Positions 34,890 to 44,115 of a stretch of 64,000 nucleotides of DNA are shown in pieces; the stretch's first letter is position 1; each line of letters opens with the position of its first letter. This stretch comes from an uncultured Bacteroidota bacterium (GTDB taxonomy: Bacteria; Bacteroidota; Bacteroidia; B-17B0; Aurantibacillaceae), in assembly GCA_937868545.1 (NCBI GenBank), contig CALMMX010000078.1, positions 23,993-87,992 on the forward strand, written 5' to 3'. The notes under the pieces are model-generated. The model was not told the origin of the DNA, ran no database searches, and worked only from the letters and a program-made list of their open reading frames with translations. A program made the position numbers and the translations under genes.

Positions 34890-36528
34890 AAACAATTTCA
34901 GCCTTTGTGGTTCCGTTATATTGAATTATTAATGGTTGTTTTTCTTTAACTATATTCAGGTTTTGGGCAAAGTGTTTAAAATCAAAATCGATAGGCAAAA
35001 TCACAAAACGGTATTTGTGATGATTTAATTTTAACTCATTAATTACTTTTGTTTTTTCGGCTTGAGAAAATTCTTCGAGGAATAATGATTTTGGTTTTAC
35101 TTTAAAATGTAAATAATAATCAATAGCTATCATTTGCTTTAAAATCAAATCATCTGGATGATTGATGTTTGCATAAGCGGTTAAAATTTCAAACACATCA
35201 TTTAACGAATATTTGTGATAATCTTTTTGAGTACCAAAATAGGCGCCAAGGTTAAGTAAAAAATCAAAAACACTGTAATGAGCAGTTACATATTTCAATG
35301 TGTTAATCGCTTTTTTTCCATTCCAGTATATTTCTAAAGCATGTTCTAATTTTACAATTTGAGCTAATTGTTCTTTAGATAAATAGTTGCTTTCAATAAT
35401 TTGATACGGAGGCAAGGGGTCATACACAAAGCCATGATCGTTAGATTTATCTCTAACAGGCGTACCTTTTAAAAATTTTAAAAATCCTAATTGCATTTCA
35501 GGTGCAAATAACTTAAATACTTCTTCAATACTGTATTTAATATCATCCCACTCATCTAGCGCTAAGCCCACAATTAAATCAAGGTGCATTTCAATTTTAT
35601 CCTGTAGATTTAAAATGATGCCTTTTGTTTTTTCGAAACTTTGTTTTCTACTTACTTGTAAATTTGCTTTTTGGTTTACAGTTTGAATCCCAATTTCAAA
35701 ACGGAATAAATTTTTTGGAACTTTTTCGTGAATATATTTTATTATATCAGGGTGTAATATATCTGCTGTTATTTCGAATTGAAAAACATTATGAGGTTTG
35801 TAGTTGGCTAAAATAAAGTCAAAAATATCTAAGGTAAAATCTTTCTTAATATTAAAAGTTCTATCTAAAAATTTAATAACCTTACCATGTTCCATCATAT
35901 AAAGCAATGTTGCTTTTATGCTTGCGTTTGGTAAGTAGCGCACTTTGTTATCTAAACTAGCTAAACAAAACTCACATTTATAGGGGCAACCACGAGATGT
36001 TTCAATGTATAATACTTTTTTTGATAAATCTTCTGGCTTATCAAAACGATATGGCATGCTTGTTTCAAAGTTTTTTAAATCAAACATTGGGGCTGTATTA
36101 TTCACCTGTATTTGATTGTTTTTTTTGTAAACTAAACTTTGAACATGTTCTACATTAGGGAAACTATTAATAAATTCATTAAATGGAGTTTCTCCTTCAC
36201 CAACAATAATGTAATCTACATCATTTCTACTAATTACATCATCGTATTCGTAACTTACTTCTGGGCCACCCAATAAAATTTTAGTGTTTGGGTTTATTTC
36301 TTTTATACGTTTTGTAACAGCTAAAGTTTGTGTAATATTCCAAATATAACAGCTAAATGCAACAACATCATATTTAGAACACTCTTCTGCTATTTCATTT
36401 GTATCTTCTTTTATGGTAAATTCTTTCCATGCTAATCCTTCAAAATTTTGATTTAATTCATACAATAATCTAATAGCTAAATTGGTGTGTATATATTTAG
36501 CATTAAGAGTGGTTAAAAGGATTTGCAT
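34876..36528 (-). CDS. B12-binding-domain radical SAM protein with DUF4080 C-terminus
   Basis: A 550-residue radical SAM enzyme. The N-terminal cobalamin-binding-like fold (about 1-135) shows ILLTTLNAKYIHTNLAIRLL, VVAFSCYIWN and KILLGGPEVSYEYDDV. The iron-sulphur ligands are Cys181, Cys185 and Cys188 in SRGCPYKCEFCLA, and EIGIQTVN lies in the barrel. The C-terminal region matches what I know as DUF4080. Substrate unknown; B12-type radical SAM proteins include methyltransferases and ring-forming enzymes. ATG 36528 is preferred over the TTG six codons upstream. It overlaps the diiron protein gene at its end. Confidence 0.88.
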   Translation of the reverse strand: MQILLTTLNAKYIHTNLAIRLLYELNQNFEGLAWKEFTIKEDTNEIAEECSKYDVVAFSCYIWNITQTLAVTKRIKEINPNTKILLGGPEVSYEYDDVISRNDVDYIIVGEGETPFNEFINSFPNVEHVQSLVYKKNNQIQVNNTAPMFDLKNFETSMPYRFDKPEDLSKKVLYIETSRGCPYKCEFCLASLDNKVRYLPNASIKATLLYMMEHGKVIKFLDRTFNIKKDFTLDIFDFILANYKPHNVFQFEITADILHPDIIKYIHEKVPKNLFRFEIGIQTVNQKANLQVSRKQSFEKTKGIILNLQDKIEMHLDLIVGLALDEWDDIKYSIEEVFKLFAPEMQLGFLKFLKGTPVRDKSNDHGFVYDPLPPYQIIESNYLSKEQLAQIVKLEHALEIYWNGKKAINTLKYVTAHYSVFDFLLNLGAYFGTQKDYHKYSLNDVFEILTAYANINHPDDLILKQMIAIDYYLHFKVKPKSLFLEEFSQAEKTKVINELKLNHHKYRFVILPIDFDFKHFAQNLNIVKEKQPLIIQYNGTTKAEIVYATA

Positions 36529-36592
36529 AATAAAGTAAAAATACAATTTTTAAATTAAAATACTTTATTATACCTATGTAAATCCAATAAAA

Positions 36593-37726
36593 TTAGTTCA
36601 TGACTAACGTGTGTGTAATACTTTGTTTTGGGAGTAACATTTTTATTTTTGATTGCTTCTCAAGAGCAACAATTTCTTGTTCTTTGGCATTGGTTAATTC
36701 TCCATAACATGCATCAAGTGTTTGTTGAGCTTTAGCTTCTTCTCTCATCTCTCTGCTTATTTTTATAGCGTAATCGGCTTCATCTATTAAGTTTTGAATA
36801 TCGTTAAACTTTTTGGTTTTACTAGATAATTCATTTAATACAGCTAAAATTGCTTGCTTTGTTTGGTTGTAATACTGGAGAGTTATTTGTCCTTCTAAAT
36901 CAGATAATTCTATTTTTCGTTTTAAATAGTCTTGTTCTAATTCGTTAGCCTCTTTTAGCATTATTGTAGCTTCTCCTAAGGGCTTATTAATTGCATTATT
37001 TCTTATTTCGTCAATTGTAACTTTTAAATTGTCGGCATTTTCTATGAGTTGTTTTATAGCTTGGTTTGTAGCATTATCTTTTGAAATTATGCTTACTGTA
37101 TTAGCTAAGTAACTTTTAGAGTTTTCTGCTTTTGTATTTTTAGAAACAATTTGTGATTTTTGATTTTGAATAGACTCTTCGTATAAAACGTAAAGGGCCT
37201 TTTTTTGAATTGCAAGAGCTTGCATTTCTTTATAATTTGCATTAGTTAAGCCCTTTAGTTTTGCCGAATTGTCTATTTGGGATGTTGCATCTTCAATCAT
37301 TTGTAAGCCAATTTTTATAAGCATTTCGGCTTCATTGTTAAAGTATGCAGCATTTTTTTTAACCTCGTTAACTGTATTTTGTTCGCTTAATTTTTTTAAT
37401 ATTAGTTGCTTATTAGTATTATAGGTAGAATAGTTTTTTTCAATTTGAAATGAAGCAAGATTGATGTTTAATTCTAAGGTTTTGTTTTCTAATTGAATTA
37501 AATTATTCTTTAAATTATTTTGACTTTCACTTAACAAGTTTGCTTCTTTTATTAGCAAATCCATATTAGTTTCGTTACTGTTTAGCGAAATAGTTGTGGG
37601 ATTTGTAATTTTACTTCCCATAATATCTTCTCTAATTTTAAGAGCTTGGTTCTCTTGTGTTTGGCCGTATACCATTGCTTGGAAGGTAATAGCCAACAAT
37701 GTTGGAGTTAAAGTAAAAGTTTTCAT
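36593..37726 (-). CDS. Secreted coiled-coil protein, 377 aa
   Basis: Unrecognised exported protein. A signal peptide (ending near AMVYGQ) is followed by an almost entirely helical sequence with heptad-like spacing of leucine and isoleucine and many Glu, Lys, Asn and Gln. Several segments look like repeats of one helical pair, for example NNEAEMLIKIGLQMIEDA, KPLGEATIMLKEANELEQ and LIDEADYAIKISREMREEA. This predicts a rod-like or bundle protein in the periplasm or on the surface. It stands alone between the radical SAM gene and a 330-bp gap. Confidence 0.75.
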   Translation of the reverse strand: MKTFTLTPTLLAITFQAMVYGQTQENQALKIREDIMGSKITNPTTISLNSNETNMDLLIKEANLLSESQNNLKNNLIQLENKTLELNINLASFQIEKNYSTYNTNKQLILKKLSEQNTVNEVKKNAAYFNNEAEMLIKIGLQMIEDATSQIDNSAKLKGLTNANYKEMQALAIQKKALYVLYEESIQNQKSQIVSKNTKAENSKSYLANTVSIISKDNATNQAIKQLIENADNLKVTIDEIRNNAINKPLGEATIMLKEANELEQDYLKRKIELSDLEGQITLQYYNQTKQAILAVLNELSSKTKKFNDIQNLIDEADYAIKISREMREEAKAQQTLDACYGELTNAKEQEIVALEKQSKIKMLLPKQSITHTLVMN

Positions 37727-38056
37727 GGCTTAAGTTTTTTAAATGGGTTTGATTTTTCATTCGTGGTATGTTTTATTTTTTATTGATTATTATGGGCAAT
37801 ACATTTTCACGCGTTAAAAAACGATTATTATTAAGCACGAAAAAACGAATTGAATGTTGCTACTTTTTTACCAGCCCCGCATTAAAAATTAATGTTGGGT
37901 ACCTAGTTCTTTTTTGTTTAGTTACTTGTTTGTACTCTAAAAAATAAAAAAGGTTATCATTTTAACATTCACTTTATAAACTTTTTTTAGTTAATAAACT
38001 TTTGAAACCTTGTAAATATTAATCTTAAAGGTTCAATGCAGGAGAAGATAAAAACA
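37727..38056. other. 330-bp gene-free stretch
   Basis: It lies between the 3' end of the EamA gene at 38057 and the start of the secreted coiled-coil gene. No open frame, tRNA or clear terminator is seen. A bulged 7-bp hairpin (GAAACCTT at 38004, AAGGTTC at 38028) is not followed by T on the minus strand. The part nearest 37727 should hold the promoter of the coiled-coil gene, but I find no TAnnTTTG with a proper -33. Confidence 0.55.
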
Positions 38057-38938
38057 TTAATTTAAAAGTATAGGGAGTAAACCAAGTATTAAAATGGCCA
38101 TTATACTTAGCCCAATTCCGAACCAGTTTTTCTTAGATAATTTTTCTTTGAAAACTATCACTGATATAATGGTTGAAACAGTAAGTATACTTAAATTATT
38201 AATTGGAAATAATGCTGATGATTCTAATATGCCAGAACCTAATGCCTTTGCCAAGAAAAACATGGTTCCATAGTTAATTACTCCTAATACTATTCCTGCG
38301 GGTATAGCTTTTACATCAATTTTTTCTTTCTTAACAAGTATTTGATACGCTAATACAATAGCTCCAAAACAAAATGCTGTAGAGAAAATGGTAGATAGAA
38401 AAACATCTAAATCGTTACCTTGAAGTAAATTGCTTTGAACATGATTTATGGATGAGTCAATAATACCACTGGCAATAAAAATTACAAGCGGAAATAACCA
38501 CCAGTATTTAGATTCATTTTTCTTACCAGCTTCTTTATGTGACACAAAATACACGGCGAGTATGGCTAATAAAACGCCTATTACTTTTGTAAGCGTTAGT
38601 TTATCGTTATAAAAAATAATGGCAAGACTTATTGGTATTACAACCGACATACGCTGTGACACTTGAGCAACAGATATCCCTTGTTTTGCAGTAGTTTCAG
38701 ATATTACAAATAAACTTCCAATAAAAACTAAACCTAAACCTAGAGCAAAGGTAATCCATACTTGATCAAACACGTTTAACGGCGTTACATTTGATTGTGT
38801 TGTTAAAAAGCCTAACGACCCAGCAATGATGTAGTTTACAATAATTGTTTGAAACGAATTAATGTTTTTTATTGCAATAATTTTAAATGATATCCCAAAT
38901 AATACGGATACCAAAATAGAGGAAATTAAGAAAATCAT
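38057..38938 (-). CDS. EamA/DMT superfamily transporter (second)
   Basis: A 293-residue inner-membrane protein with about ten membrane spans and two EamA-like halves; the first ends LTKVIGVLLAILAVYFVSHK and the second ends KNWFGIGLSIMAILILGLLP. It is only distantly similar to the EamA protein at 29573. Its ATG overlaps the ribD stop by four bases, which suggests translational coupling with riboflavin synthesis. A riboflavin-related transport role is possible but not supported by the sequence itself. Last gene of the operon that begins with yicC. Confidence 0.85.
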   Translation of the reverse strand: MIFLISSILVSVLFGISFKIIAIKNINSFQTIIVNYIIAGSLGFLTTQSNVTPLNVFDQVWITFALGLGLVFIGSLFVISETTAKQGISVAQVSQRMSVVIPISLAIIFYNDKLTLTKVIGVLLAILAVYFVSHKEAGKKNESKYWWLFPLVIFIASGIIDSSINHVQSNLLQGNDLDVFLSTIFSTAFCFGAIVLAYQILVKKEKIDVKAIPAGIVLGVINYGTMFFLAKALGSGILESSALFPINNLSILTVSTIISVIVFKEKLSKKNWFGIGLSIMAILILGLLPILLN

Positions 38939-39981
38939 AGGGGAGTATTTTTTATTATGTATAAATTATCATTTCCTATTTGTTGAAATGATTGGTTTTT
39001 GAATTCGAGTTCAGGAGCTTCTAAACCTGAATGAAAATTAAGATTAGGATTTACAAACACTCTTGCTTCATCCCATTGATTAGTATCTATAAAGTGAGTA
39101 AGTGTTCTAGTGCCGCCTTCAATTATTACAGAATTAATATTTTGCTTGTATAAATAAGCAAGGAGTTCATCAATAAAATTTGTGAAATCTATTTTAATAT
39201 AATGCAAATTGTTTTTTCTTTCAGTCTTAATTGAATTAAATATTAAGGTTGTTGCATCATCATTAAAAATATGATGCTGTAAATTTAATTGCAAGGTTCT
39301 ATCAATAACAATTCTTATAGGGTTGTTACCAGAATGTAAACGTGCTGTAAGTTTTGGGTTATCTGCAAGTACTGTATTAAAACCTACTAAAATAGCCTGT
39401 TCCTCTGTTCTCCATTGGTGAGAAAGAGTTTTGCTTTCATAACCAGTTATCCAATTTTCTTCTGTGTTTTTTGGAATAGGCATTTTACTTATATACCCAT
39501 CATTTGTTTGCGCCCATTTTAAAATAATGTATGGACGTTGTGTGTTGTGAAATGTAAAAAAACGTTTATTTAATTCTTTGCATTCATTTTCTAAAACTCC
39601 ATGTATAACCTCAATTCCTGCAGCTTTTAATTTTTCAATGCCTTTGCCTGCAACAAGAGGATTAATATCTAAATTACCAACTACAACTTTTTTGATGCCT
39701 TTACTAATTATTAAATCGGCACAAGGTGGTGTTTTGCCATGATGTGAGCATGGTTCTAAATTTACATATAGAGTTGACTGTTTTAATAAATCGTCGTTTA
39801 CTTTTTTTATTGCATTAGGCTCAGCGTGTTCATTTCCATATTTACTATGAAAGCCTTCTGCAATTATTTTATTATCATGAACTAAAACGCATCCAACCAT
39901 AGGGTTTGGTGCCACATTGCCAAGTCCTTGTAACGCAAGTTCAATGCAACGGTTCATGTATGTTTCGTGTATATTAATCAC
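38935..39981 (-). CDS. ribD: Bifunctional pyrimidine deaminase/reductase RibD
   Basis: Carries out the second and third steps of riboflavin synthesis: deamination of the GTP-derived pyrimidine, then NADPH reduction of its ribose. The deaminase domain (1-150) has His52-Ala-Glu54 in HAEPNAI and the zinc cysteines Cys78 and Cys87 in EPCSHHGKTPPCADL. The reductase domain (150-348) has RPYIILKWAQTNDGYI and VIIEGGTRTLTHFI. The start is a GTG at 39981, preferred over ATG at 39957 because the extra residues INIHETYM are conserved in the family. It overlaps the EamA gene by four bases. ribBA is elsewhere in the window. Confidence 0.95.
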   Translation of the reverse strand: MINIHETYMNRCIELALQGLGNVAPNPMVGCVLVHDNKIIAEGFHSKYGNEHAEPNAIKKVNDDLLKQSTLYVNLEPCSHHGKTPPCADLIISKGIKKVVVGNLDINPLVAGKGIEKLKAAGIEVIHGVLENECKELNKRFFTFHNTQRPYIILKWAQTNDGYISKMPIPKNTEENWITGYESKTLSHQWRTEEQAILVGFNTVLADNPKLTARLHSGNNPIRIVIDRTLQLNLQHHIFNDDATTLIFNSIKTERKNNLHYIKIDFTNFIDELLAYLYKQNINSVIIEGGTRTLTHFIDTNQWDEARVFVNPNLNFHSGLEAPELEFKNQSFQQIGNDNLYIIKNTPL

Positions 39982-39991
39982 TATAAATTTA

Positions 39992-40834
39992 TTAGTTGAA
40001 TACTTCTAAATCATTACCATTAAAACTAGCAAAAACCATTTTTGGATGAGAATCTTGGTGGTAAATATTTCCGAACTTATCAATTGCAATTGCACCTGCA
40101 AAACCATCAATAACTTTTAGTTCAGCAAATGTTTTTTCAAAAGCTTCATCAATTAACATTCCATCTGTAACACGAGTAACAATTTTTGTTGCTACCACAG
40201 CACTTACAATGTCTTCCCCAACTCCTGTACAACTTACACCACAAGTGTTTGTTGCGTAATTTCCTGCAGTAGTTGCAGAGTCAGAGATACGACCAGGCAT
40301 TTCAAATCCTTTTCCACCGGTTGAAGTTGCAGCAGCTATGTTTCCATTAGCATCAAGTGCAACACAACCAACAGTACCTGTTCCTTTACTTGCTACTTTA
40401 TCTTCATATTCTTTTCTTCGTTGAGGTATTTCTGTACTAAATTTTTCAAAGCCATTGGCTCTGGCAAAAGTTATTGCCCCACTTCCGCCTAAAACTCTAT
40501 CATCATAGGTGAAAAGTTTTTCTGCGACTCTAATAGGATTTTTAGTTTCTTCAATATTTATTACTCCGCTAAATTTTGTAGTAATTCCATCCATAATGGA
40601 AGCACTCATTCTAATTTTGCCATCACTTTGAATTTGTGAGCCAATACCAGCATTAAACAACTCATCATTTTCAAGCAATTCTACTGCATAAACAACTGTT
40701 TGTAAAGCTGTATGAGATTTTAAATACTCATATGATTTTTTTACAATATCACTTAGCGCATTTTGTTTAGCCGTTTTGGTTTCTATTGATTGTGATGATT
40801 CGCTGAAAAATCCTCCGTGTATAATAATTTTCAT
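39992..40834 (-). CDS. Ntn-hydrolase isoaspartyl peptidase / L-asparaginase family
   Basis: A 280-residue N-terminal-nucleophile hydrolase precursor. Autocleavage should occur before Thr154 in GTGTVGCVALD, giving alpha and beta chains; ALDANGNIAAATSTGG is the family signature. NAGIGSQIQSDGKIRMSASI is the other conserved block. The N-terminus reads KIIIHGGFFSES, whereas plant-type enzymes have HGGAG; I recall the HGGFF form from other Bacteroidota. No signal peptide, so cytoplasmic. Role: hydrolysis of isoaspartyl dipeptides or asparagine; the exact substrate is not clear. It starts 16 bp after the ElyC/SanA gene and ends 10 bp before ribD. Confidence 0.9.
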   Translation of the reverse strand: MKIIIHGGFFSESSQSIETKTAKQNALSDIVKKSYEYLKSHTALQTVVYAVELLENDELFNAGIGSQIQSDGKIRMSASIMDGITTKFSGVINIEETKNPIRVAEKLFTYDDRVLGGSGAITFARANGFEKFSTEIPQRRKEYEDKVASKGTGTVGCVALDANGNIAAATSTGGKGFEMPGRISDSATTAGNYATNTCGVSCTGVGEDIVSAVVATKIVTRVTDGMLIDEAFEKTFAELKVIDGFAGAIAIDKFGNIYHQDSHPKMVFASFNGNDLEVFN

Positions 40835-40850
40835 TTTATTAATTTTTTAA

Positions 40851-41504
40851 TTAACCAATTTTTATTTTTTCACCTAAAAACTTGGGTTTTGTATATAATA
40901 TGTAAATATCTAAAACGCATTTTGTTTTTGCAAACACTTCTCTTAACCTTGTTTTAAAAGAGTAATTATAATTTACTTCTTTAGAATTAAATGCAATGGC
41001 ATTAATATTATTCTTATTAGCAATAAACAAAGCTCTTTGATTATGAAATTCTTGAGAGACAATGGTAATACTATCTTCGCAAAAGACTTCATTGCATCTT
41101 ACAACACTATCAAATGTTCTAAACCCAGCATAATCTAAAAACAAGCAAGAATCTGGTACACCCATTTTTATTAATTCTTCCTTCATATCTGTGGGTTCAT
41201 CATATCCTTTAGAATGATTATCACCACTTAGTATTAGGTATTTTACTTTGTTATTTATAAATAAATTGTAGGCTGCTTCTAGTCTGTATTTAAAATATAA
41301 ATTACTATTACCCCTTGCGGTGTTTTTACTTGCACCTAAAACTAAGGCTGTTTTTCTTACTGGGATATTTTCAATGCTTGTATATATTTGGTTTTTAGTT
41401 GAATAAACTATCCAGGAATTACAAGCATAAATAAATAATAAAACTGCTACTCCAATAGTTAAACTAATTAGTATGTTTTTTTTACTTATTATTTTTTTAA
41501 ACAT
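40851..41504 (-). CDS. ElyC/SanA/YdcF family (DUF218) membrane protein
   Basis: A 217-residue protein with one N-terminal membrane span (about 12-30) and a periplasmic DUF218 domain. The SanA-type pattern is visible in TALVLGASKNTARGNSNLYF, YLILSGDN, YDEPTDMKEELIKMGVP and ITIVSQEFHNQRAL. E. coli SanA affects envelope barrier function and vancomycin exclusion at high temperature; the biochemical activity is unknown. It is between the prenyltransferase (8 bp) and the asparaginase (16 bp) in the yicC operon. Confidence 0.87.
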   Translation of the reverse strand: MFKKIISKKNILISLTIGVAVLLFIYACNSWIVYSTKNQIYTSIENIPVRKTALVLGASKNTARGNSNLYFKYRLEAAYNLFINNKVKYLILSGDNHSKGYDEPTDMKEELIKMGVPDSCLFLDYAGFRTFDSVVRCNEVFCEDSITIVSQEFHNQRALFIANKNNINAIAFNSKEVNYNYSFKTRLREVFAKTKCVLDIYILYTKPKFLGEKIKIG

Positions 41505-41512
41505 AATTTACT

Positions 41513-42367
41513 TTATATGTAAAATGACGCAATAGTACATACAGCAAATACAACACTAGCAATACCGTTTGTTGTAAAAAATGCTAGGTTTATTTTAGAT
41601 AGATCTGTAGGTTTAACCAACGAGTGCTGATAAATTAAAAGACCTGAAAATAATGATACACCTATCCAATACACAACATTAAAGTGTCCGTAAACACCTG
41701 CTATTACAATAAATGAGAAGGATAAAAAGTGTAATAGTTTTGAAACAAGTAGTGCGTTTTTTGTTCCTAATAAAACGGGAATAGATTTTAATTTATTTTC
41801 TTTATCAAATTCCTGATCTTGTAAAGCATAAATAATATCAAAACCGCTAACCCAACAAAAAACTGTAAAAGAAAATAGTAAAGGCAACCAATTAAATTCG
41901 CCTGTTACTGCTAAATAGGAACCTATTGGCGCAAGTGCTAAGCCAACACCTAGTACTAAATGACATAAAGGAGTAAAACGTTTGGTGTAACTATAAAAAA
42001 GTACTACAAAAAGAGCAACAGGAGATAAGTAAAAACAAATGGTGTTAATGAAATAGGTTGCTGTAACAAACAAAGCACAATTTATAATTACAAACAGTAA
42101 AGCATTTGTTGGATTTATGACTCCAGCCGGAATTTCTCTTACTGCCGTTCTTGGATTTAATTTATCAAAGTGTCTGTCGATATATCTATTAAATGCCATT
42201 GCAGCTGTTCTGGCAAAAACCATACATAATACTACCAGTATAAATAATTTTAATTGAAAGGTATGATTTGTATTTAATGCTAACACAAAACCAATCATAG
42301 CAAATGGTAAAGCAAATATGGTATGACTGAATTTTATTAGTGATAAATAATGTTTAGCGGTAGACAT
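41513..42367 (-). CDS. UbiA family prenyltransferase, MqnP-like
   Basis: A 284-residue membrane prenyltransferase with about eight spans. Both Mg-diphosphate motifs are present: Asn60, Asp64 and Asp68 in FNRYIDRHFD, and Asp177, Asp184 and Asp188 in FDIIYALQDQEFD. PRTAVREIPAG is typical of the UbiA group used with 4-hydroxybenzoate-like acceptors, including MqnP of the futalosine menaquinone pathway. Assignment to menaquinone synthesis is inferred; no mqn or men gene is in the window. It is 2 bp after the GNAT gene. Confidence 0.87.
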   Translation of the reverse strand: MSTAKHYLSLIKFSHTIFALPFAMIGFVLALNTNHTFQLKLFILVVLCMVFARTAAMAFNRYIDRHFDKLNPRTAVREIPAGVINPTNALLFVIINCALFVTATYFINTICFYLSPVALFVVLFYSYTKRFTPLCHLVLGVGLALAPIGSYLAVTGEFNWLPLLFSFTVFCWVSGFDIIYALQDQEFDKENKLKSIPVLLGTKNALLVSKLLHFLSFSFIVIAGVYGHFNVVYWIGVSLFSGLLIYQHSLVKPTDLSKINLAFFTTNGIASVVFAVCTIASFYI

Positions 42368-42369
42368 AA

Positions 42370-42933
42370 TTAATGTGCTTTATGTTGTAAATATGATTTT
42401 TTATCAATGCCAAATATAAATACATCTAAGTCCCAAAATCGTGTTTGTTTTAAATTGAGCATTCCATTTTTTATGGCAACCGCCTGTGATGTTACATTTT
42501 GAGTATCAATAATGGAAACTATTTCATCACTAAAATCTGATTGAAAGGCATAGTCCTTAAAAAGTTTTGCGGCTTCTATAGCATAGCCTTTATGCCAATG
42601 AGGTTTTAATAAACTATATCCAATTTCTAAAACTGGCTGATTATCTACTTCTTGTAAAAGTAAACCACACTGCCCTACAAACTCTCCCGTTTCTTTATTA
42701 ATTAAAGCTTGAAGACCAAATCTATTTTCCCCATATCGGGCTAACTGTTTTTGTATCCAAAATGCAGCTCTGTCAGTTGCATTTGTCATTCCCATAGTTG
42801 GAAAAAAGCGAGCACAATCTTTATCGTTAAAAAAAATTGTCCAAATAGCTACATCGTTACTTGTTAACAAACGCGTTGTTAAACGTTCTGAATTCAAGTT
42901 ATCTTTATATAAACTATGGTTTTTTATGGACAT
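42370..42933 (-). CDS. GNAT family N-acetyltransferase, RimJ/RimL-like
   Basis: A 187-residue acetyltransferase. It begins with the RimJ/L pattern NSERLTTRLLTSNDVAIW and continues with FGLQALINKETGEFVGQCGL, EIGYSLLKPHWHKGYAIEAAK (shown only in part here as HWHKGYAIEAAKLF, the acetyl-CoA site) and NVTSQAVAIKNGM near the C-terminus. The substrate could be a protein N-terminus or a small amine. Its ATG shares one base with the stop codon of the small membrane protein upstream. Confidence 0.87.
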   Translation of the reverse strand: MSIKNHSLYKDNLNSERLTTRLLTSNDVAIWTIFFNDKDCARFFPTMGMTNATDRAAFWIQKQLARYGENRFGLQALINKETGEFVGQCGLLLQEVDNQPVLEIGYSLLKPHWHKGYAIEAAKLFKDYAFQSDFSDEIVSIIDTQNVTSQAVAIKNGMLNLKQTRFWDLDVFIFGIDKKSYLQHKAH

Positions 42934-43187
42934 TAATTCCCTTTTATTATCAATATTAGTAAAAAGATAACTGGCACAGAACTCAAAATCATACCAATGT
43001 AGCCAAGACTAAACGCTTTTTTTGTTATTTCGTATTTTGCATTTAAATATATATTAACTGTAGAAAATACGAAGCCTAATATTGCAAAAAGAAGTGCAAA
43101 AAATAAATAATAAGGATTAATTAAACACAAGCAGCATATTACTCCTAATACAACAGATAAATAACCCGAAACTTTGAACCAATTCAT
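42933..43187 (-). CDS. Small membrane protein, 84 aa
   Basis: Unrecognised protein with three predicted membrane segments (about 8-25, 26-45 and 60-82) separated by short polar turns; FSLGYIGMILSSVPVIFLLI is the last. The layout resembles small DUF4190-type membrane proteins. It is 1 bp after yicC and overlaps the GNAT gene by one base, so translation is coupled and the reading frame is probably real. Confidence 0.75.
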   Translation of the reverse strand: MNWFKVSGYLSVVLGVICCLCLINPYYLFFALLFAILGFVFSTVNIYLNAKYEITKKAFSLGYIGMILSSVPVIFLLILIIKGN

Positions 43188-43188
43188 T

Positions 43189-44058
43189 CTACAATACGTT
43201 ATTAGTTTGTTCTTTTATTTTCTCTAGTTCATCTTTCATTAATACAACAAGTTTTTGCATTTCTGCATCATTTGCTTTTGAACCAATGGTATTAATTTCT
43301 CTTCCAATTTCTTGTCCAATAAAATTTAATTTTCGTCCGCCAGCAGGCTCTTTCATGGTTTTGTTGAAATAGTCAATATGCGTTTGTAAGCGTACTTTTT
43401 CTTCATTGATATCTAATTTTTCGATATAGTAAATTAGCTCTTGTTCAAAACGGTTATTGTCTATTTTATCTTTTCCAACAGATTCCTCAACATTTTTTCT
43501 AATTCTATCACGTATGGTTTGTATACGCGCCGCATCATGAACTTTAATGTTTTCTAAGGCATTTGATATAATTGCTAACCTATCGTTAAAATCTTTTTCA
43601 ATTGATTTTCCTTCATCACTTCTAAATTTATTTAATTCAGTTACAGCGGCAAAAATCACTTCTTTTAAATCTAACCAATCTTGTTCATTTGGCTCTTTCC
43701 TTTCTGATTTTAAAACATCAGGCATTTTTAAAACTTGACGAAATAAATCATCGGTTGGCTCATTAAGTTCAGCCGCTAAATGTTTTAATTTTGCATGATA
43801 AACTTTTGCTAGTTCAACATTAAATTCAACAGGAGTTTCTTGAATTTTGTTTTCAACATAAATAGATAAGTCTACTTTACCTCTTTCAAGAAGTTTTGTA
43901 AGTTCACTCTTCAACTCATATTCTTTATCTCTGAATACAGAAGAGAGTTTTAAATTTAAATCTAAATTTTTACTATTTAGTGATCGTATTTCTACATTTA
44001 CAGTTTTGGTTTCAAACTCTTTAGAGGCTTTCCCAAAACCAGTCATTGATTTTAACAT
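43189..44058 (-). CDS. yicC: YicC family endoribonuclease
   Basis: A 289-residue protein of the YicC family, shown elsewhere to be an endoribonuclease involved in small-RNA turnover. The N-terminal block begins MLKSMTGFGKASKEF, the universal signature. The C-terminal DUF1732 part includes KLDINEEKVRLQTHIDYF, GGRKLNFIGQEIGREINT and GSKANDAEM. The start is ATG at 44056-44058. It is the first gene of a tight eight-gene operon, and follows the second helical paralog by 57 bp. Confidence 0.93.
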   Translation of the reverse strand: MLKSMTGFGKASKEFETKTVNVEIRSLNSKNLDLNLKLSSVFRDKEYELKSELTKLLERGKVDLSIYVENKIQETPVEFNVELAKVYHAKLKHLAAELNEPTDDLFRQVLKMPDVLKSERKEPNEQDWLDLKEVIFAAVTELNKFRSDEGKSIEKDFNDRLAIISNALENIKVHDAARIQTIRDRIRKNVEESVGKDKIDNNRFEQELIYYIEKLDINEEKVRLQTHIDYFNKTMKEPAGGRKLNFIGQEIGREINTIGSKANDAEMQKLVVLMKDELEKIKEQTNNVL

Positions 44059-44115
44059 GGGTTAAAAGTACAAAAAATTATACTGTTTTATGCGTTTTTT
44101 CTATGCAAAATAAAT

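Noticed and set aside
38004..38034. Hairpin GAAACCTT / AAGGTTC as terminator of the EamA gene
   Set aside because: Bulged stem with a 16-base loop and, on the minus strand, followed by A rather than T.
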